This document shows, piece after piece, positions 25,459 to 35,344 of a stretch of 64,000 bases of DNA. The translations under genes and the position numbers were made by a program. Under the pieces are notes generated by a model that ran no database searches, had not been told where the DNA came from, and worked only from the letters and a program-made list of their open reading frames with translations. Source of the DNA: DASTFY01 sp963769115 (GTDB lineage: Bacteria; Actinomycetota; Acidimicrobiia; Acidimicrobiales; Ilumatobacteraceae); NCBI GenBank assembly GCA_963769115.1, contig CAVYKN010000012.1, positions 1 to 64,000 on the forward strand, in the 5' to 3' direction. Each line of letters opens with the position of its first letter. The first letter of the stretch is position 1.

Positions 25459-26690
25459 TGGGCCGGGAGCTCATCGTCCTCGGCGTCGCCTTCCTGCTGG
25501 CCGGGCTCCTCGCCCGAGCCGGCCGCCGCGTCGGGCTGCCCACGATCCCCTTCTTCATGGCCGCCGGCATCCTCGTCGGGCCCTACACACCGGGCCCCGT
25601 CCTGTTCGAGCACCCCGAGGACCTCGAGCTCTTGGCCGCCTTCGGTCTGATCTTCCTGCTCTTCTACCTGGGGGTCGAGTTCTCGCTCGAGGATCTCACC
25701 GGAGGCGGGCGCAAGCTGCTGGCCTCGGCCGGGCTCTACCTCGGCCTCAACCTCGGGGCGGGCCTGGCCTTCGGCTTCGCGCTCGGCTGGGGCAGCAAGG
25801 AGGCGTTCCTCGTGGCCGGCGCCACCGGCATCTCGTCGAGCGCCATCGTCACCAAGCTGCTCGTCGAGCTCAGGCGCCTCGGCAACCCGGAGACGAGGCT
25901 CATCCTCGGCATCATCGTGCTGGAGGACCTGTTCCTGGCCCTCTACCTCGCCGCGCTGGCGCCGATCCTCGGCGAGGCCGACGGCGCCGCAGAGGCCGTG
26001 TTGCTCTTCGCCCGGGCCCTGGCCTTCCTGATCGTGCTCGGCCTGGTCGCGCGCTACGGCAGCCGGGTGGTCGGCGCGCTGATCACGTCGCGCGACGACG
26101 AGCTGCTGGTCGTGCTGTTCGTCGGCTTCGCGCTGCTGATCTCGGGCATCGCCTTCGAGCTCGGCGTCTCGGACGCCATCGGCGCGTTCATGGCCGGGCT
26201 CGTGCTCGCGGCCACGGCGTCGGCCCGGCGCATCCAGCGCCTCGTCCTGCCGTTGCGGGACGCCTTCGCGGCCCTCTTCTTCTTCGCCTTCGGCCTGTCC
26301 ATCGATGTCGGGGACTTCGACGAGGTCGTGGCACCCGCCGTCGCCGCCGTGGTGATGTCGATCGTGCTCGCGCTGATCGCCGGCGTCGGCGTCGCCCGCA
26401 TCAACCGCCTCGACCGGGAGGCCGCCGCCAACATCGCCTTCACGGTCGTCGCCCGCGGGGAGTTCGCGCTGATCCTGGTCGCGCTGGCCATCGAGGCCGG
26501 GCTCGACGACCGTCTGGGGCCGTTCGTCGCGCTCTACGTCCTCGCGCTGGCGGTGATCAGCCCTCTGCTGGCCAGCCGCTCCACGGAGCTGGCCCGGCTC
26601 ATCCCGAGCCGCGTCTGCGCGCCGCCGGAGTCGCCTGTCCCTGCCGGCGCCGTCGACACGGTGGACGAGCCCGTCCAGCCGCCCTGGTGA
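25458..26690 (+). CDS. khtU: KhtU/KefB-type CPA2 cation:proton antiporter
   Basis: Membrane K+(or cation)/H+ antiporter of 410 residues with about 12 hydrophobic segments. Typical CPA2 features: PTIPFFMAAGILVGP, LIFLLFYLGVEFSLEDL, GISSSAIVTKLL and ELGVSDAIGAFMAGLVL. It lacks the C-terminal TrkA-N domain of KefB/KefC; that role is taken by the separate RCK_C protein directly upstream, as in KhtTU of Bacillus. Translation is coupled through TGATG. Likely function is K+ efflux and pH or electrophile-stress protection. Confidence 0.88.
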   Translation: MGRELIVLGVAFLLAGLLARAGRRVGLPTIPFFMAAGILVGPYTPGPVLFEHPEDLELLAAFGLIFLLFYLGVEFSLEDLTGGGRKLLASAGLYLGLNLGAGLAFGFALGWGSKEAFLVAGATGISSSAIVTKLLVELRRLGNPETRLILGIIVLEDLFLALYLAALAPILGEADGAAEAVLLFARALAFLIVLGLVARYGSRVVGALITSRDDELLVVLFVGFALLISGIAFELGVSDAIGAFMAGLVLAATASARRIQRLVLPLRDAFAALFFFAFGLSIDVGDFDEVVAPAVAAVVMSIVLALIAGVGVARINRLDREAAANIAFTVVARGEFALILVALAIEAGLDDRLGPFVALYVLALAVISPLLASRSTELARLIPSRVCAPPESPVPAGAVDTVDEPVQPPW

Positions 26691-26708
26691 GGCCGCGCGC
26701 CGTCGCCG

Positions 26709-27440
26709 TCAGGTGCCCGTGAAGCGGGGGCGGCGCTTCTCCAGGAAGGCCGTCCGACCCTCCATGGCATCGGCGCTGGCCCAGGCCCGCCGGCGGGCCT
26801 CGTCCGCGTCCGGGTCTGCCACCGGTGAAGGAGCTGAGCGCTCCATCGCCAGCTTGTGAGCGGCGACGGTCAGGGGCGCCAGCTCGGCGATCTCGGCGGC
26901 CCAGTCGAGGGCCACGTCGAGGGCGCCCGTCCGCTGCACGAACCCGAGGCGGTGCAACTCCTCGCCGCTCGCGGTCGTCGCCGCCAGCAGCATGGCCCTG
27001 GTCGTCGGCCACCCGACCTCGCGACTCACGCGCTCGATCGTCCACTCGTCGATCGCCAGACCCAGCCGGGCGGCGGGGATGCCGAACACGCTGGCGGGGG
27101 TCGCCACCCGCAGGTCGCAGGCCGCCGCCAGCTGCATCCCCGCGCCGAGTGCCGGGCCATCGACGGCGGCGATGCAGACGGCCGGCAGCTCCCCGAAGCC
27201 CCGAAGCACCTCGCCCAGCGTGGCCGTGAACCCGTGGTCCTCCACGCCGCCCAGGTCGGCACCGGCGCAGAACGCCGGCGGTGCGCCGGTGAGCACCAGC
27301 ACCCGGGCGCGGTCGGCCGCGGCCGCCGCCTGAGCCTCGCGCAGCGCGAGGAGCGTGGCGTGATCGACGGCGTTGCGCCGCTCCGGCCGGTCGAGGGTGA
27401 CGAGCAACACCTGGCCCCGCCACTCCGTGTGGACGGTCAC
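26709..27440 (-). CDS. Enoyl-CoA hydratase/isomerase family protein
   Basis: Crotonase-fold enzyme of 243 residues from GTG 27440. Oxyanion-hole segments RRNAVDHATLLAL, AFCAGADLGGV and AAVDGPALGAGMQLAAACDL are in place. The catalytic Glu positions of true hydratases are not clear: IPAARLGLAID replaces the usual PE motif, so hydratase activity is uncertain. C-terminal ADAMEGRTAFLEKRRPRF is standard. Start codon overlaps the biotin-carrier stop by four bases, so they are co-translated. Longer frames upstream are shadows. Confidence 0.82.
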   Translation of the reverse strand: MTVHTEWRGQVLLVTLDRPERRNAVDHATLLALREAQAAAAADRARVLVLTGAPPAFCAGADLGGVEDHGFTATLGEVLRGFGELPAVCIAAVDGPALGAGMQLAAACDLRVATPASVFGIPAARLGLAIDEWTIERVSREVGWPTTRAMLLAATTASGEELHRLGFVQRTGALDVALDWAAEIAELAPLTVAAHKLAMERSAPSPVADPDADEARRRAWASADAMEGRTAFLEKRRPRFTGT

Positions 27441-27652
27441 GGATCGAGAACGGCCACCACGTCGCCCTCCTGGACGTTGTCGTCCGGAGCGACCCGCAGT
27501 TCGACCACCGTGCCGGACGAGGGCGCGGTGACCGGGATCTCCATCTTCATGGACTCGAGGATGACCAGCTCGTCGCCCTCCGCCACCTCGGCTCCGACCT
27601 CCGTGCGCACCTGCCAGACGTTGGCGGTGATCTCCGCCCGGACCTCGGTCAT
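27437..27652 (-). CDS. Stand-alone biotin/lipoyl carrier domain protein
   Basis: 71-residue biotinyl carrier domain. The biotin site is VILESMKMEIPV (Lys within ESMKME), preceded by GAEVAEGDEL and followed by GTVVELRVAPDD. ESMKM is the biotin rather than the lipoyl type. Such free-standing carriers serve acyl-CoA carboxylases; the carboxyltransferase lies 2 kb upstream on the same strand, but no biotin carboxylase is in the window. Overlaps the start of the enoyl-CoA hydratase gene. Confidence 0.88.
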   Translation of the reverse strand: MTEVRAEITANVWQVRTEVGAEVAEGDELVILESMKMEIPVTAPSSGTVVELRVAPDDNVQEGDVVAVLDP

Positions 27653-27720
27653 CGGCGCACCCTACTTCCGGGCTCCACGCGGCGGCCGGGTCCAGGGGCC
27701 CGGGTTCAGGGGGTCGGGGT

Positions 27721-28484
<764 letters not shown>

Positions 28485-28488
<4 letters not shown>

Positions 28489-29669
28489 GGTGCGCTCCCT
28501 TGCTCGTTCTGCAGGCCGATCAGACGGTCGGCCGCTTCCTCCAGCACCGCCATGCGCTTGCAGAACGCGAAGCGCACGAGCGGGCGGCCGGCGTCGACGT
28601 CGTCGTAGAAGACCACGTTGGGCACGGCGACCACGCCGCACCGCTCGGGCAGCGCGCGGCAGAAGGCCATGCCGTCGGACTCACCGATCGACCGGATGTC
28701 CACGGAGACGAAGTACGTGCCCTGCGGCCGGAACACCTCGAGGCCCGCCCGTTCCAGACCGTCCGACAGGTGGTCCCGCTTGCGCTGCAGGTCGGCGCGG
28801 AACTCGGCGAAGTAGCCGTCCGGCAGGCCGAGGCCGACGGCCGCCGCGTACTGGAACGGACCGCTGGCCACGTAGGTGAGGAACTGCTTGGCCGTGCGCA
28901 CCGCGCCGACGAGCGGCGCGGGACCGGTGGCCCACCCGACCTTCCAACCGGTGAAGCTGAAGGTCTTCCCCGCCGAACCGATGGTCACCGTCCGGTCCCA
29001 CATGCCGGGGAGGGTGGCGATGGGGACGTGCTCCGCGTCGTCGAACGTGAGGTGCTCGTACACCTCGTCCGCCACGACCAGCAGGTCGTGCTCCTGGGCC
29101 ACCTCGGCGATGGCCGCGAGCTCGTCGCGGTCGAACACCTTGCCGGTCGGGTTGTGGGGTGAGTTCAGGAGGATGAGCCGGGTGCGCGGCGTGACGCTGG
29201 CACGGAGGGCGTCGACGTCGAGCGCGAAGTCGGGAGGCCGCAACGTGATCGGACGGCGGGTGGCTCCGGCCATGGAGATGCAGGCGGCGTAGCTGTCGTA
29301 GTAGGGCTCGAAGGCGATGGCCTCGTCGCCGGTGTCGAGCAGGGCGAAGAGCGAGGCGGCGATGGCCTCCGTGGCCCCGCACGTCACGAGGACCTGGGAG
29401 TCGGGGTCGACGGCGAGGCCGTAGAAGCGCTGCTGGTGGGCGGCGACGGCCTGGCGCAGTTCGGGCACCCCGGGCCCGGGCGGGTACTGGTTGCCCCGAC
29501 CGGCGGCGATGGCGTCGAGCGCGGCCTGGCGCACCTCGTCCGGCCCGTCGGTGTCGGGGAAGCCCTGCCCCAGGTTGATGGCGCCCGTGGCAATGGCCAG
29601 GGCCGACATCTCGGCGAAGATGGTGGTGCCGAAGCCCTGCAGCTTCGAGGTCAGGTACGGCTCACCCAT
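28485..29669 (-). CDS. PLP aminotransferase (glutamine transaminase K / methionine aminotransferase type)
   Basis: Fold-type I aminotransferase of 394 residues. Start MGEPYLTSKLQGFGTTIFAEMS, then INLGQGFPDTDGP, the cofactor motif NSPHNPTGKVFDRDEL, VADEVYEHL, and the PLP Lys in SAGKTFSFTGWKVGW. The GQGFPD element and the length place it with YbdL and kynurenine/glutamine transaminases. These use glutamine or methionine as amino donors. Translational overlap with the omega-amidase gene supports a methionine-salvage or glutamine-linked transamination role. Confidence 0.9.
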
Positions 29670-29681
29670 GGCGCCAGTCGA

Positions 29682-31263
29682 TCACACCGGGAGGACGCCG
29701 TGCTTGCGCCAGGGACGGTCGACGTGCTTCGTGCGCGAGACCTGCAGGCCCTGCCAGATGGCGTGGCGGGTGTCGGCCGGGTCGATCACGGCGTCGACGG
29801 CCGCGTGCCCGGCCGCGATGTACGGGTCGATGTTCTTGCGGAACTCCTCGGCCAGGCGGATCTTCGCCTCACCACGCTCCTTGGGATCCTCGTACTGGTC
29901 GAGCACCTTGCGCTGCGTGATCTCGACCATGCCGTCCGGCCCCATGACGGCGATCTCCGCGGTCGGCCAGATGGCGACGTAGTCGGCCTCGTACGCGGTG
30001 CCGTTCATCACGAAGTAGCCCGCGCCGTAGCTCTTGCGCAGCACCACTGACACCTTGGGCACGGTCGCCTCCGACACCGCGAACAGCATCTTGGCCCCGT
30101 GACGGATGATGCCTTGCTTCTCCACCGCCGAGCCGACGATGAAGCCGGGCACGTCGTGCAGGAAGACGAGCGGGATCCCGAACGCGTCGCAGAGCCACAC
30201 GAACCGGGCCGCCTTGTCGGCCGCGTTCACGTCCAGCGCGCCCCCGAGCACCATCGGGTTCGACGCCACGAAGCCGACCGGCATCCCGCCGACCCGGCCG
30301 AGCCCGGTGACGAGGTTGCGGGCGAAGCCCGGCTTGATGGGCAGGAACTCGCCGTCGTCGCAGAGCAGCGGCACCACCTTCGTCATGTCGTAAGCCCGGC
30401 GGGGCGCCGTCGGCACCAGCGTGTAGAGCTCCGTGACCCGACGGTCGACGGGGTCGGACGTCTCGCGCACCGGCGGCGGCTCCTGGTTGTGGGACGGGAA
30501 GAACGACAGGTACTGGCGCACGACGGCCAGGCACTCCTCGTCCGAGCCCACCTCCAGGTCGGCGACGCCCGAGATCTTGGTGTGGACCTCCGAGCCGCCC
30601 ATCTCCTCCTCGGTGACCTCTTCACCGGTGGCCGCCCGGACCAGGTGCCGGCCGCCGAGGGCCATGGACGACGTGCCCTTCACCATCGGGATGAAGTCGG
30701 CCAGCGCCGGGATGTAGGCCGTGCCGGCGGCGCAGTGTCCGAGCATGGCCGCCACCTGGGGCACCACGCCGCTGAGCGTGACCTGCTCGCGGAAGAGCGC
30801 GCCGGCCGCGGCGAAGGTCGAACCTGACGACGACTGGATGCGGGCGCCGGCGGAGTCGAGCAGCCAGACCACCGGGATGCGCTGGCGCAGCGCCAACCTC
30901 CCGCAGGCGCGCCGTCTTCGATTCGCCGATGGCGCCCATCGATCCGGCCAGCACGGTGAAGTCGTAGGCGCAGACGGCGACCCGCCGGCCGTCGATGGCA
31001 CCGACGCCGGCCACCATCCCGTCGGCGGCGAGGTAGCCCCGCTCGGCCTGCAGCGCGGGATCCATCGAGTCGGCGAGCATCCCGAACTCGACGAAGCTTC
31101 CCGGGTCGAGCAGCAGGTCCAGACGCTCCCGCACCGGCAGCTTGCCCATGCCGCGCTGCCGCTCGACCTGCTTCTCACCACCCATGGCGAGGGCGGCGGC
31201 GCGGCGCTCCTCGAGGTCGGCCACCAGCGGCGACCAGTCGTACAGGTCAGGCTGCTGCGTCAT
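29682..31263 (-). CDS. Acyl-CoA carboxylase carboxyltransferase (beta) subunit (apparent frameshift near 30893)
   Basis: Transfers CO2 from biotin to an acyl-CoA such as propionyl-, acetyl- or methylcrotonyl-CoA. The N-terminal part in one frame (ATG 31263; GKLPVRERLDLLLDPGSF, AGSMGAIGESKTARLRE) and the remainder in another (LALRQRIPVVWLLDSAGARIQ onward to GVLPV) together make a 526-residue carboxyltransferase. One extra G in GGGAGGTTGGCG near 30893 separates them (total 3n+1). C-terminal KSYGAGYFVMNG and AFGIPLVFLHDVPGF are conserved. The substrate is not clear from the sequence. Lies 12 bases upstream of the transaminase on the same strand. Confidence 0.9.
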
Positions 31264-31296
31264 GCAGCGCGTCTACCACAGCGGCTGGGTCACACT

Positions 31297-32286
31297 ATGG
31301 GTGTGATCGTCGACGGTGCTGCCTATCTGGACGGGCAGCGCGTGCCCGGGCTGCTGACCCTCGACGACGCCTGGCGCTGGCACGAGCGTGACGATCTTCC
31401 GGAGGAAGCCTTCGTGTGGCTCGGCCTGCACATGCCGACCCCGGACGAGATCGCGACGGCGCAGAAGATGTTCGACCTGCACGAGCTCGCCGTGGAGGAC
31501 GCCTTGGGCGACCACGTCCGGCCCAAGCTCGAGATCTACGACGACACGCTCTTCATGGTGCTGCGCACCGCCCGCTACTACCGGCCCCGGAGCGAGCTGA
31601 GCCTCGGCGAGATCTCCGTCTTCCTCGGCGAGGACTTCGTCGTGTCGGTCCGCCATGGCCAGGCGAGTCCGCTCTCCGGCGTCCGGGAGGAGGCCGAGAG
31701 CCGGCCCGATCTCCTCAAGATCGGTCCGAGCTCGGTGCTGCACGCCATCGCCGACCGCGTCGTCAACGACTACGAGCCCGTCCTCGACACGCTGGAGCAG
31801 CGCGAGCGCGAGCTGGAACGGGATGTGTTCAGCGACTCCCGTGAGCAGCCCACGCGCCAGATCTACGAGCTCATCCGCCAGGTGCTCGACATGCTGTCCG
31901 CCATCGAGCCGCTGACCGCGCCGCTCTACCGGCTGGCCGGCAGCTGTGACCGGTGGGTGTCGCCCGACATCGCACCGTTCTTCCGGGACGTCAGCGATGC
32001 GCTGGTGCGGTCCGTCGAGCGGGCCCGCAACCTCTACAACCTGCTCACCACCGTGCTGGAGGCCAACCAGACGCAGGTCTCCATCCGCCAGAACGAGGAC
32101 ATGCGCAAGATCACCGCGTGGGTGGCCATCGCCGCCGTCCCCACGATGATCGCCGGCATCTACGGGATGAACTTCGACCACATGCCCGAGCTGCGATCGG
32201 TGTGGGGCTATCCCGCCGTGCTGCTCGGCATGTTCATGCTCTGTTACTACATGTACCGCCGCTTCAAGCAGAGCGAGTGGTTGTAA
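31297..32286 (+). CDS. corA: CorA-family divalent cation transporter
   Basis: Magnesium/cobalt channel of 329 residues. A cytosolic alpha/beta and helical domain (GEISVFLGEDFVVSVRHG, HAIADRVVNDYEPVLD) precedes two C-terminal membrane helices. The signature between them is IYGMNFDHMPEL, the YGMNF loop of the pore entrance. The basic C-terminal cap YRRFKQSEW is normal. ATG 31297 was taken; GTG 31303 is an in-frame alternative. Divergent from the carboxyltransferase across only 33 bases, so the promoters overlap. Confidence 0.92.
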   Translation: MGVIVDGAAYLDGQRVPGLLTLDDAWRWHERDDLPEEAFVWLGLHMPTPDEIATAQKMFDLHELAVEDALGDHVRPKLEIYDDTLFMVLRTARYYRPRSELSLGEISVFLGEDFVVSVRHGQASPLSGVREEAESRPDLLKIGPSSVLHAIADRVVNDYEPVLDTLEQRERELERDVFSDSREQPTRQIYELIRQVLDMLSAIEPLTAPLYRLAGSCDRWVSPDIAPFFRDVSDALVRSVERARNLYNLLTTVLEANQTQVSIRQNEDMRKITAWVAIAAVPTMIAGIYGMNFDHMPELRSVWGYPAVLLGMFMLCYYMYRRFKQSEWL

Positions 32287-32297
32287 CCCTCCTCGCC

Positions 32298-32416
32298 GGA
32301 GCAAAGCTCCAGCTCGGAACTCTTGGTGCCGGCCTTCCGCCGGCCCTGTTCCCTGGCCGACCGACCGGCGGAGCCGGATCGGTCGCCGGCGGGGGCTCCG
32401 GCGGAGCCTCTGCCCC
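32298..32416. terminator. Cluster of GC hairpins between corA and a convergent enoyl-CoA hydratase
   Basis: Three stems lie in the 156-base convergent gap: GGAGC-AAA-GCTCC (32298-32310), GCCGGC-CTTCC-GCCGGC shortly after (near 32328-32344), and GGCTCC-GGC-GGAGCC (32394-32408), the last enclosed by GGGGG and CCCCC (32391-32416). None has a T-tract. Probably a bidirectional transcription end. Confidence 0.45.
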
Positions 32417-32442
32417 CGCACCCCCGCCCACGGTTCGAGCTC

Positions 32443-33243
32443 CTACCGACCTCTCCACTCGGGCCGGCGCTTCTCCCGGAAGGAGGCCATGCCCTCGGCG
32501 GCGTCCTCGGTGCCGGTGACGATGGTGAGCCCGGCCTGCAGCAGCCGCAGCGAGTGCTCCACGTCCAGATCGAGCACGTCGTAGAAGGCGTCGCGCCCGA
32601 GGCGCATGGCCGCCGGTGCCTTCTCGGCCAGCGTGGCCGCCAGCTCGTCGACGGCGGCGTCGAGCTCGCCGACGGGGACGACACGGCTGACGAAGCCCAA
32701 CCGCTCGCCTTCGGCCGCCGTCACGCGGCGCCCGGTCATCATCAGCTCCAACGCCTTCTTCGGAGGCATCGCCCGCAGCAGCGGCACCGTGATCATCATC
32801 GGCCAGATCCCCACGTTGATCTCCGGCGTGCCGAACACCGCGTCATCGGCGGCCACGACGATGTCGCACGAAAGCGCCACGCCGAACCCGCCGGCCAGGC
32901 ACCAGCCCCGCACCTTGGCGATGGTCGGCTTCCCGAGCGACCAGATGTCTTTGATGAAACGACCCAGCTCGCCCCGCGCGTCGTGCAGCTCGAGGTGGCT
33001 GGACCCGCCGACCATGCCGGACAGATCCGCCCCCGCCGAGAAGGCCTCCTCCCCGGCGCCCGTCAACACGACCACGCGAACGGCGCGGTCCGCCTTGGCT
33101 CGCGACAGCGCGTCGCGCAGCTCGGCGAAGGTGCCCATCGTGAGAGCGTTGCGCTTGGACGGGTTGTCGATCGTGAGGGTGGCCACCGCGCCCGCGACCT
33201 CGTAGCGGAGGGTGTCGTACGCGGTCGGCTCATCGGTCGGCAT
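32443..33243 (-). CDS. Enoyl-CoA hydratase/isomerase family protein
   Basis: Crotonase-fold enzyme of 266 residues. Key segments: NPSKRNALTMGTF, AFSAGADLSGM (oxyanion hole), VRGWCLAGGFGVALSCDIVVA, and FGTPEINVGIWPMM with a Glu at a catalytic position. C-terminal FREKRRPEWRGR is usual. Compared with the other copy at 26.7 kb it keeps the PE motif, so hydratase or isomerase activity is more plausible. Divergent from the glycosyltransferase. Confidence 0.85.
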   Translation of the reverse strand: MPTDEPTAYDTLRYEVAGAVATLTIDNPSKRNALTMGTFAELRDALSRAKADRAVRVVVLTGAGEEAFSAGADLSGMVGGSSHLELHDARGELGRFIKDIWSLGKPTIAKVRGWCLAGGFGVALSCDIVVAADDAVFGTPEINVGIWPMMITVPLLRAMPPKKALELMMTGRRVTAAEGERLGFVSRVVPVGELDAAVDELAATLAEKAPAAMRLGRDAFYDVLDLDVEHSLRLLQAGLTIVTGTEDAAEGMASFREKRRPEWRGR

Positions 33244-33332
33244 CGGCGCGGACTGTACGCCGGGTGGTCCGGCCGGCGGGCCGGACACCGCGCCACGAGG
33301 CCGGGCCGAGAGGCCGTGCCAGGATGACGCCG

Positions 33333-34379
33333 ATGGCGGAGGCGACCGTGGCGCTCCTCTCGTTCCGCCTCGGGGGACCGGACGGGGTATCAGTCGTCGC
33401 CGAGACCTGGCGTCAGGCGTTCGGGGAGCTCGGCTTCCGCACCCGCACCGTGGCCGGCGAGGGCCCAGTGGATCGCACCGTCCCCGGTCTGGCCATCGAC
33501 GCTGCCACCCCACCGGATGCGGCCGAGCTCGAGCGCGCGCTGACCGGGGCACAGCTCGTCGTCGTCGAGAACCTCCTGACCATCCCCATGAACCTGCCCG
33601 CCTCGCGGGTGACGGCGCAGGTGCTCCGGGGCCGGCCGGCCCTGCTCCACCACCACGACCCGCCCTGGCATCGGGCCCGCTTCGCCCACATCACCGAACT
33701 GCCCGTGGACGATCCGGCCTGGCGGCACGTCGCCATCAGCCACCTGGCCGCCGCCGAGCTGGCCGAGCGAGGGTTCCAGGCGGACGTCGTCTACAACGCC
33801 CTCGACGTGGACACGCCTCCCGGGGACGGCGCCGCGGTGCGGGCGCGGCTCGACGCTGACCCGGCGCGCCCGCTGCTCCTCCACCCGGTACGGGCGATCG
33901 AACGCAAGGACATCCCCACCGCGCTCGCGCTGGCCGCCGCCGTCGGAGGCACGTACTGGCTGCCCGGCCCGGCCGAGGAGGGCTACGGACCGACGCTCGA
34001 GCGCCTGCTCGCCCAGGCGTCGGTCCCCGTTCGCCGCGAACCTTTCGTCCACGCCGCCCGCGCCGACGTCTACGCCGCCGCCGACGCCGTGCTCTACCCG
34101 TCGACCTGGGAGGGCTTCGGCATCCCGCCGCTCGAGGCCGCGGTCTTCGGCCGCCCGGTCGTGGTGGGCGACTACCCGGTGGCCGCCGAGCTGCGCGCGC
34201 TCGGGTTCCGCTGGCTCCCGGCTGACGACCCGGAGCCGTTGCGACGCGCCCTGTCCGACCCCGGCAGCGTGAAGGCCGATCTGGCGCACAACCGATCCGT
34301 GGTGCGGCGGTGGTTCTCGCTCGATCGCCTGCGCGACACCCTCGCCGACGTGCTGGCGCGGGCAGGATGGGCGCCGTGA
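33333..34379 (+). CDS. Glycosyltransferase family 4 protein
   Basis: GT-B fold retaining glycosyltransferase of 348 residues. Begins MAEATVALLSFRLGGPDGVS with the glycine-rich acceptor loop, and has HHHDPPWH in the N-domain. The donor domain carries LYPSTWEGFGIPPLEAAVFGRPVVVGD, here noted as the E-x7-E sugar-nucleotide motif. ATG 33333 has AGG nine bases upstream; ATG 33324 is also possible. Its stop overlaps the next start (GTGA). Acceptor and sugar unknown; a role in surface glycan or glycolipid synthesis is inferred. Confidence 0.88.
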   Translation: MAEATVALLSFRLGGPDGVSVVAETWRQAFGELGFRTRTVAGEGPVDRTVPGLAIDAATPPDAAELERALTGAQLVVVENLLTIPMNLPASRVTAQVLRGRPALLHHHDPPWHRARFAHITELPVDDPAWRHVAISHLAAAELAERGFQADVVYNALDVDTPPGDGAAVRARLDADPARPLLLHPVRAIERKDIPTALALAAAVGGTYWLPGPAEEGYGPTLERLLAQASVPVRREPFVHAARADVYAAADAVLYPSTWEGFGIPPLEAAVFGRPVVVGDYPVAAELRALGFRWLPADDPEPLRRALSDPGSVKADLAHNRSVVRRWFSLDRLRDTLADVLARAGWAP

Positions 34380-34648
34380 GCCGCCGCCCGCCCGTCCCCG
34401 ACGACCCCGTGCGGGCCAGGCGGGCGCAGATCGCCCACTGGACATTGCTGGCCAACCGCGTCGGCTACCTGCTGTTCGGCGTGGCCGTGGCCCTCTTCAT
34501 CGCCGCCTTCGTCGTGGGCTTCACCGGGCCGCTCGTAGCGGCCATCATCGGTGCCCTCGTCGTCGGCTCGCTGCTGCTGGCCCCGGCGATCGTCCTCGGC
34601 TACGCCGTCAAGGCGGCCGAGAAGGAGGACCGCGCCCGCGGGCTGTAG
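34376..34648 (+). CDS. Small two-helix membrane protein
   Basis: A 90-residue protein starting at GTG 34376, overlapping the glycosyltransferase stop. A charged start (RRPPVPDDPVRARRAQ) is followed by two hydrophobic helices (VGYLLFGVAVALFIAAFVVGF and LVAAIIGALVVGSLLLAPAIVL) and a charged end KAAEKEDRARGL. I do not recognise a named family; similar short proteins follow glycosyltransferases in other actinobacteria. Tight coupling suggests it works with the glycosyltransferase, perhaps as a membrane anchor. Confidence 0.75.
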   Translation: MSRRPPVPDDPVRARRAQIAHWTLLANRVGYLLFGVAVALFIAAFVVGFTGPLVAAIIGALVVGSLLLAPAIVLGYAVKAAEKEDRARGL

Positions 34649-34657
34649 CCCCACCTC

Positions 34658-34675
34658 GGTTACCATCGGGTAACC
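34658..34675 (+). promoter_or_regulatory. 18-base operator palindrome abutting the TetR start codon
   Basis: GGTTACC (34658-34664), spacer ATCG, GGTAACC (34669-34675): a perfect 7-base inverted repeat ending at the base before the ATG. It sits exactly where a leaderless promoter core would lie, so TetR binding would shut off its own gene. Inference from symmetry and position. Confidence 0.6.
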
Positions 34676-35275
34676 ATGTCGACCCGCCTGCCGGCCTCCG
34701 CCCGCCGTGAGCAACTCCTGGCCATCGGTCTCGAGGTCTTCGCCCGGCAGGGCTTCCACGGGACTTCCATGAACGACGTCGCCGACGCCGCCGGTGTCAC
34801 CAAGCCGGTCCTCTACCAGCACTTCGCCTCCAAACGTGAGCTCTACCTGGCCCTGCTCGACGACGTGGGACGTCAGCTCCTGGACGCCATCGCCAAGGCC
34901 GCCGCCGGCGCGCTGGACGGCAAGGCGCAGACGGAGGCCGGCTTCACCGCCTACTTCCAGTGGGTGGCCGACGATCACGCCGCCTTCCTGCTGCTGTTCG
35001 GGAGCGGGGCGCGCCGCGACGAGGAGTTCGCGGAGGCCGTGCGGCACGTCGAGGAGGCCATCGCCGAGGCCATCGAACCGCTCATCGCCGCGGACATCGA
35101 CGCCGCCCACCGGCGCACGCTCGCGCACGCGCTCGTCGGTCTGGCCGAAGGGGCCAGCCGGCAGCTCGTGGCGCTCGGCAACGAGTTCGATGCCAACCTG
35201 CTGGCCCGCCAGGTGACCGACCTGGCGTGGGCCGGCCTGCGCGGCGTCCGCCGGGTCCCGGCCGCCCCGGCCTGA
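34676..35275 (+). CDS. TetR-family transcriptional regulator
   Basis: Ligand-responsive repressor of 199 residues. Helix-turn-helix at residues 12-58: REQLLAIGLEVFARQGFHG, SMNDVADAAGVTKPVLYQHF, then SKRELYLALL. The variable C-terminal domain (60-195) is helical and would bind an unknown small molecule. A perfect palindrome touches the start codon, so autoregulation is likely. The P450 gene begins 69 bases downstream on the same strand and may be a target. Confidence 0.9.
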   Translation: MSTRLPASARREQLLAIGLEVFARQGFHGTSMNDVADAAGVTKPVLYQHFASKRELYLALLDDVGRQLLDAIAKAAAGALDGKAQTEAGFTAYFQWVADDHAAFLLLFGSGARRDEEFAEAVRHVEEAIAEAIEPLIAADIDAAHRRTLAHALVGLAEGASRQLVALGNEFDANLLARQVTDLAWAGLRGVRRVPAAPA

Positions 35276-35344
35276 GGCCGAGCGGGCGCACTACGCTTCC
35301 GTTTCGGGGGCCGGCATCGTCCGGCGCGGGACTGGGGAGCTGCC

